A stretch of 64,000 nucleotides of DNA, from positions 62,001 to 126,000 of the forward strand of contig NZ_JBHSIS010000025.1 in NCBI RefSeq assembly GCF_042653545.1. Reading direction: 5' to 3'. This DNA comes from Actinophytocola glycyrrhizae. Lineage in GTDB: Bacteria; Actinomycetota; Actinomycetes; Mycobacteriales; Pseudonocardiaceae. A program made the position numbers and the translations under genes. How positions within the stretch are numbered: the first letter of the stretch is position 1; every line of letters begins with the position of its first letter. The notes below the pieces were generated by a model, which was not told the origin of the DNA, searched no databases, and worked only from the letters and a program-made list of their open reading frames with translations. Shown here one piece after another: positions 62,168 to 64,000 of this stretch.

Positions 62168-63354
62168 TCGGCTCCAATGTGGACGGCCAGGCCAGGTGGC
62201 AGGCGTCCCTCATGGACAACTACGGAACGCCGGCACTCACGCTGGTGCGCGGCGAGGGCGCGTACGTCTGGGACGCCGACGGCAACCGGTACCTCGACCT
62301 CGTAGCGGGCATCGCGGTCAACGCGCTGGGCCACGGGCACCCGGCGATCGTGGCCGCGGTGACCGAGCAGATCCAGACGCTGGGCCACACCTCGAACCTG
62401 TACGTCAACCAGGTCACCGTCGAGCTGGCGGAGGAGCTGCTCGACGTGGCCGGGCTCACCGGCCAGGCGAAGGTCCTTTTCTGCAACTCGGGTGCGGAGG
62501 CCGTCGAAGCGGCCGTGAAGCTGTCCCGCCTCACCGGCCGCACCAAGCTCGTGGCCTGCGACGGCGCGTTCCACGGCCGCACCATGGGCGCGCTCACCGT
62601 CACCGGCCAGCCCGCCAAGCGGGCGCCGTTCGAACCGCTGCTGGCCGGTGTCACGCATGTGCCGTTCGGCGACGTCGACGCGCTGCGTGCCGCCGTGGAC
62701 GACGAGACGGCCGCGGTGTTCGTCGAGCCGGTGCTCGGCGAGGGCGGCGTGCACCCGGCCCCGGCCGGCTACCTGCGGGCGGCGCGGGAGATCACGACCA
62801 GGACCGGCGCGCTGCTCGTGGTGGACGAGGTACAGACCGGGATCGGCCGCCTCGGCACGTGGTTCGCGTTCCAGCAGGCAGGCATCACCCCGGACGTGGT
62901 CACGCTCGCCAAGGGCCTCGGCGGCGGGCTGCCCATCGGTGCCTGCATCGGTGTCGGCGCGGCGGGCGACCTGCTCGGGCCCGGCCAGCACGGCACCACG
63001 TTCGGCGGCAACCCCGTCTGCTGCGCGGCCGGGCTCGCGGTGCTGCGCACCATCGCAGCGGACGGTCTGTGCGAGCACGCGGCCACCATGGGCAAGGAGA
63101 TCACCGCCGGGGTGGAGGCACTCGGGCACCCGCTGGTCACCGAGGTGCGGGGGAGCGGTCTGCTGCTGGCCATCGGGCTGGCCGAGCCCGTGTCCGGTGC
63201 CGTCGCGAGTGCCGCGCTCAAGGCCGGTTACCTGGTCAACAACGTGCAGCCGGACTCCGTGCGGCTCGCGCCACCGCTGGTCCTCGACGCCGAGCAGGTG
63301 CACGGGTTCCTCGACGCCCTGCCGGGCGTCCTCGACACCGCACGGGAGGCGTGA
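62164..63354 (+). CDS. argD: Acetylornithine aminotransferase
   Basis: 396 residues from GTG 62164. Class III PLP aminotransferase: FCNSGAEAVEAAVKLSR, FHGRTMGALTVTGQ, VVDEVQTGIGR and the PLP Lys in TLAKGLGGGLPIGA. It makes N-acetylornithine from the semialdehyde, and may also serve lysine synthesis. The start overlaps the argB stop. Confidence 0.97.
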   Translation: MIGSNVDGQARWQASLMDNYGTPALTLVRGEGAYVWDADGNRYLDLVAGIAVNALGHGHPAIVAAVTEQIQTLGHTSNLYVNQVTVELAEELLDVAGLTGQAKVLFCNSGAEAVEAAVKLSRLTGRTKLVACDGAFHGRTMGALTVTGQPAKRAPFEPLLAGVTHVPFGDVDALRAAVDDETAAVFVEPVLGEGGVHPAPAGYLRAAREITTRTGALLVVDEVQTGIGRLGTWFAFQQAGITPDVVTLAKGLGGGLPIGACIGVGAAGDLLGPGQHGTTFGGNPVCCAAGLAVLRTIAADGLCEHAATMGKEITAGVEALGHPLVTEVRGSGLLLAIGLAEPVSGAVASAALKAGYLVNNVQPDSVRLAPPLVLDAEQVHGFLDALPGVLDTAREA

Positions 63355-63355
63355 C

Positions 63356-64000
63356 GTGGTCCGGCACTTCCTGCGCGACGACGACCTGACACCCGGCGAC
63401 CAGCTCGCCGTACTCGACCTCGCCGACCGGATGAAGGCCGACAAGCTCGGCTTCACCCCGCTCACCGGGCGGTCCGTCGCGACGATCTTCGAGAAGAACT
63501 CCACCCGCACCCGCCTTTCGTTCGAGGTAGGCATCAACCAGCTCGGCGGCCAGCCGATCGTCATAGACGGCCGCACCATGCAACTCGGCCGCGAGGAGAC
63601 CATCGAGGACACCTCGCGGGTGCTGTCCCGCTACGTCGACGCGGTCGTGTGGCGGACGTACGCGCAGCCCAGGATCGTCGCGATGGCCTCGGCCTCACGG
63701 GTCCCGGTGATCAACGCGCTCACCGACGAGTTCCACCCCTGCCAGGTGCTCGCCGACCTGCAGACCATCCGCGAACGGCTCGGCAGGCTCGCCGGCGTCA
63801 CGCTGACCTACCTCGGCGACGGCGCGAACAACATGTCCCACTCGCTGCTGCTGGGTGGTGCCACCGCGGGGCTGCACGTCCGCGTCGCGCACCCGGAGGG
63901 GTTCGCGCCGCTGCCGGACGTGCTGCGCGACGCCGACAAGCGCGCGGCAGGAACGGGCGGCTCGGTGACCGTCCTGTCCGACCCGCACGCCGCGGTCGAG
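63356..64000 (+). CDS. argF: Ornithine carbamoyltransferase, N-terminal part (cut by window edge)
   Basis: GTG 63356 begins one base after the argD stop. The visible 215 codons carry the carbamoyl-phosphate loop STRTR (FEKNSTRTRLSFEVG), the HPCQ motif (DEFHPCQVLADLQT) and YLGDGANNMSHSLLLGG, the start of the ornithine domain. It joins ornithine and carbamoyl phosphate to citrulline. The 3' end lies beyond the window; argR, argG and argH would be expected next. Confidence 0.97.
   Translation, partial: MVRHFLRDDDLTPGDQLAVLDLADRMKADKLGFTPLTGRSVATIFEKNSTRTRLSFEVGINQLGGQPIVIDGRTMQLGREETIEDTSRVLSRYVDAVVWRTYAQPRIVAMASASRVPVINALTDEFHPCQVLADLQTIRERLGRLAGVTLTYLGDGANNMSHSLLLGGATAGLHVRVAHPEGFAPLPDVLRDADKRAAGTGGSVTVLSDPHAAVE

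Overview
The window is 64 kb of very GC-rich DNA with strong G/C bias at third codon positions, many GTG starts and GTGA/ATGA start-stop overlaps. A mycothiol-dependent isomerase-type enzyme, a DUF4342 protein, an SlpD-type secreted aminopeptidase, a PafBC-type promoter before uvrA and the order argC-J-B-D-F all point to a filamentous actinomycete. The overall flavour fits Pseudonocardiales (Lentzea / Saccharothrix / Actinosynnema-like); the genus is an inference. No rRNA, tRNA, CRISPR array, intact insertion sequence or secondary-metabolite cluster was seen.

Layout. 1-8.1 kb: the end of a VWA-domain protein, a decayed VOC gene, an ABC-2 permease with an unusual secreted-hydrolase/ABC-ATPase fusion, a TerC-family membrane protein behind a manganese (yybP-ykoY) riboswitch whose RBS-sequestering switch is readable by eye, and a RES toxin with its antitoxin. 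8.1-18.7 kb: a sugar locus. An operon for a ribose-type ABC importer and a secreted GH172 (DUF2961) glycosidase, a LacI-family repressor, and a second operon for a fucose/arabinose-isomerase-like enzyme and an FGGY kinase. Both operons start with nearly the same promoter and the same LacI operator. The most economical reading is uptake and catabolism of a furanosidic sugar, with D-arabinose released from D-arabinan the leading hypothesis.

18.8-28.4 kb: mostly ordinary single genes (P-loop kinase, secreted beta-propeller protein, frameshifted MFS exporter, small secreted M15-like protein, hydrolase, FKBP, aminotransferase, nucleotidyltransferase, RNase HI, DUF429). 28.4-37.3 kb: an accessory stretch with a HEPN-DUF4268 protein, a phosphotransferase with a frameshifted tail, a broken SEC-C gene, a HIRAN protein, a cold-shock protein, an AAA/DUF4143 ATPase, five 23-bp tandem repeats, two relics of a neighbouring metallo-beta-lactamase-fold gene and a VapBC pair. 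37.3-46.1 kb: DUF1349 protein, mycothiol-dependent isomerase-type protein, uvrA, an SDR, a palindromic MITE beside a deleted SRPBCC gene, NmrA-like, AraC, TetR and PPOX genes.

46.1-64 kb: a DctA dicarboxylate transporter divergent from a CitA/CitB-type two-component system, then core genes: infC (AUC start, long structured leader)-rpmI-rplT-rRNA methyltransferase, pheST, an AlkD-like gene, a secreted peptidase and the arginine operon argCJBDF, whose promoter appears leaderless and overlaps two ArgR boxes. A family of four 54-57 bp palindromes (14.3, 38.0, 52.4 and 56.5 kb) lies at gene ends, three of them between convergent genes.
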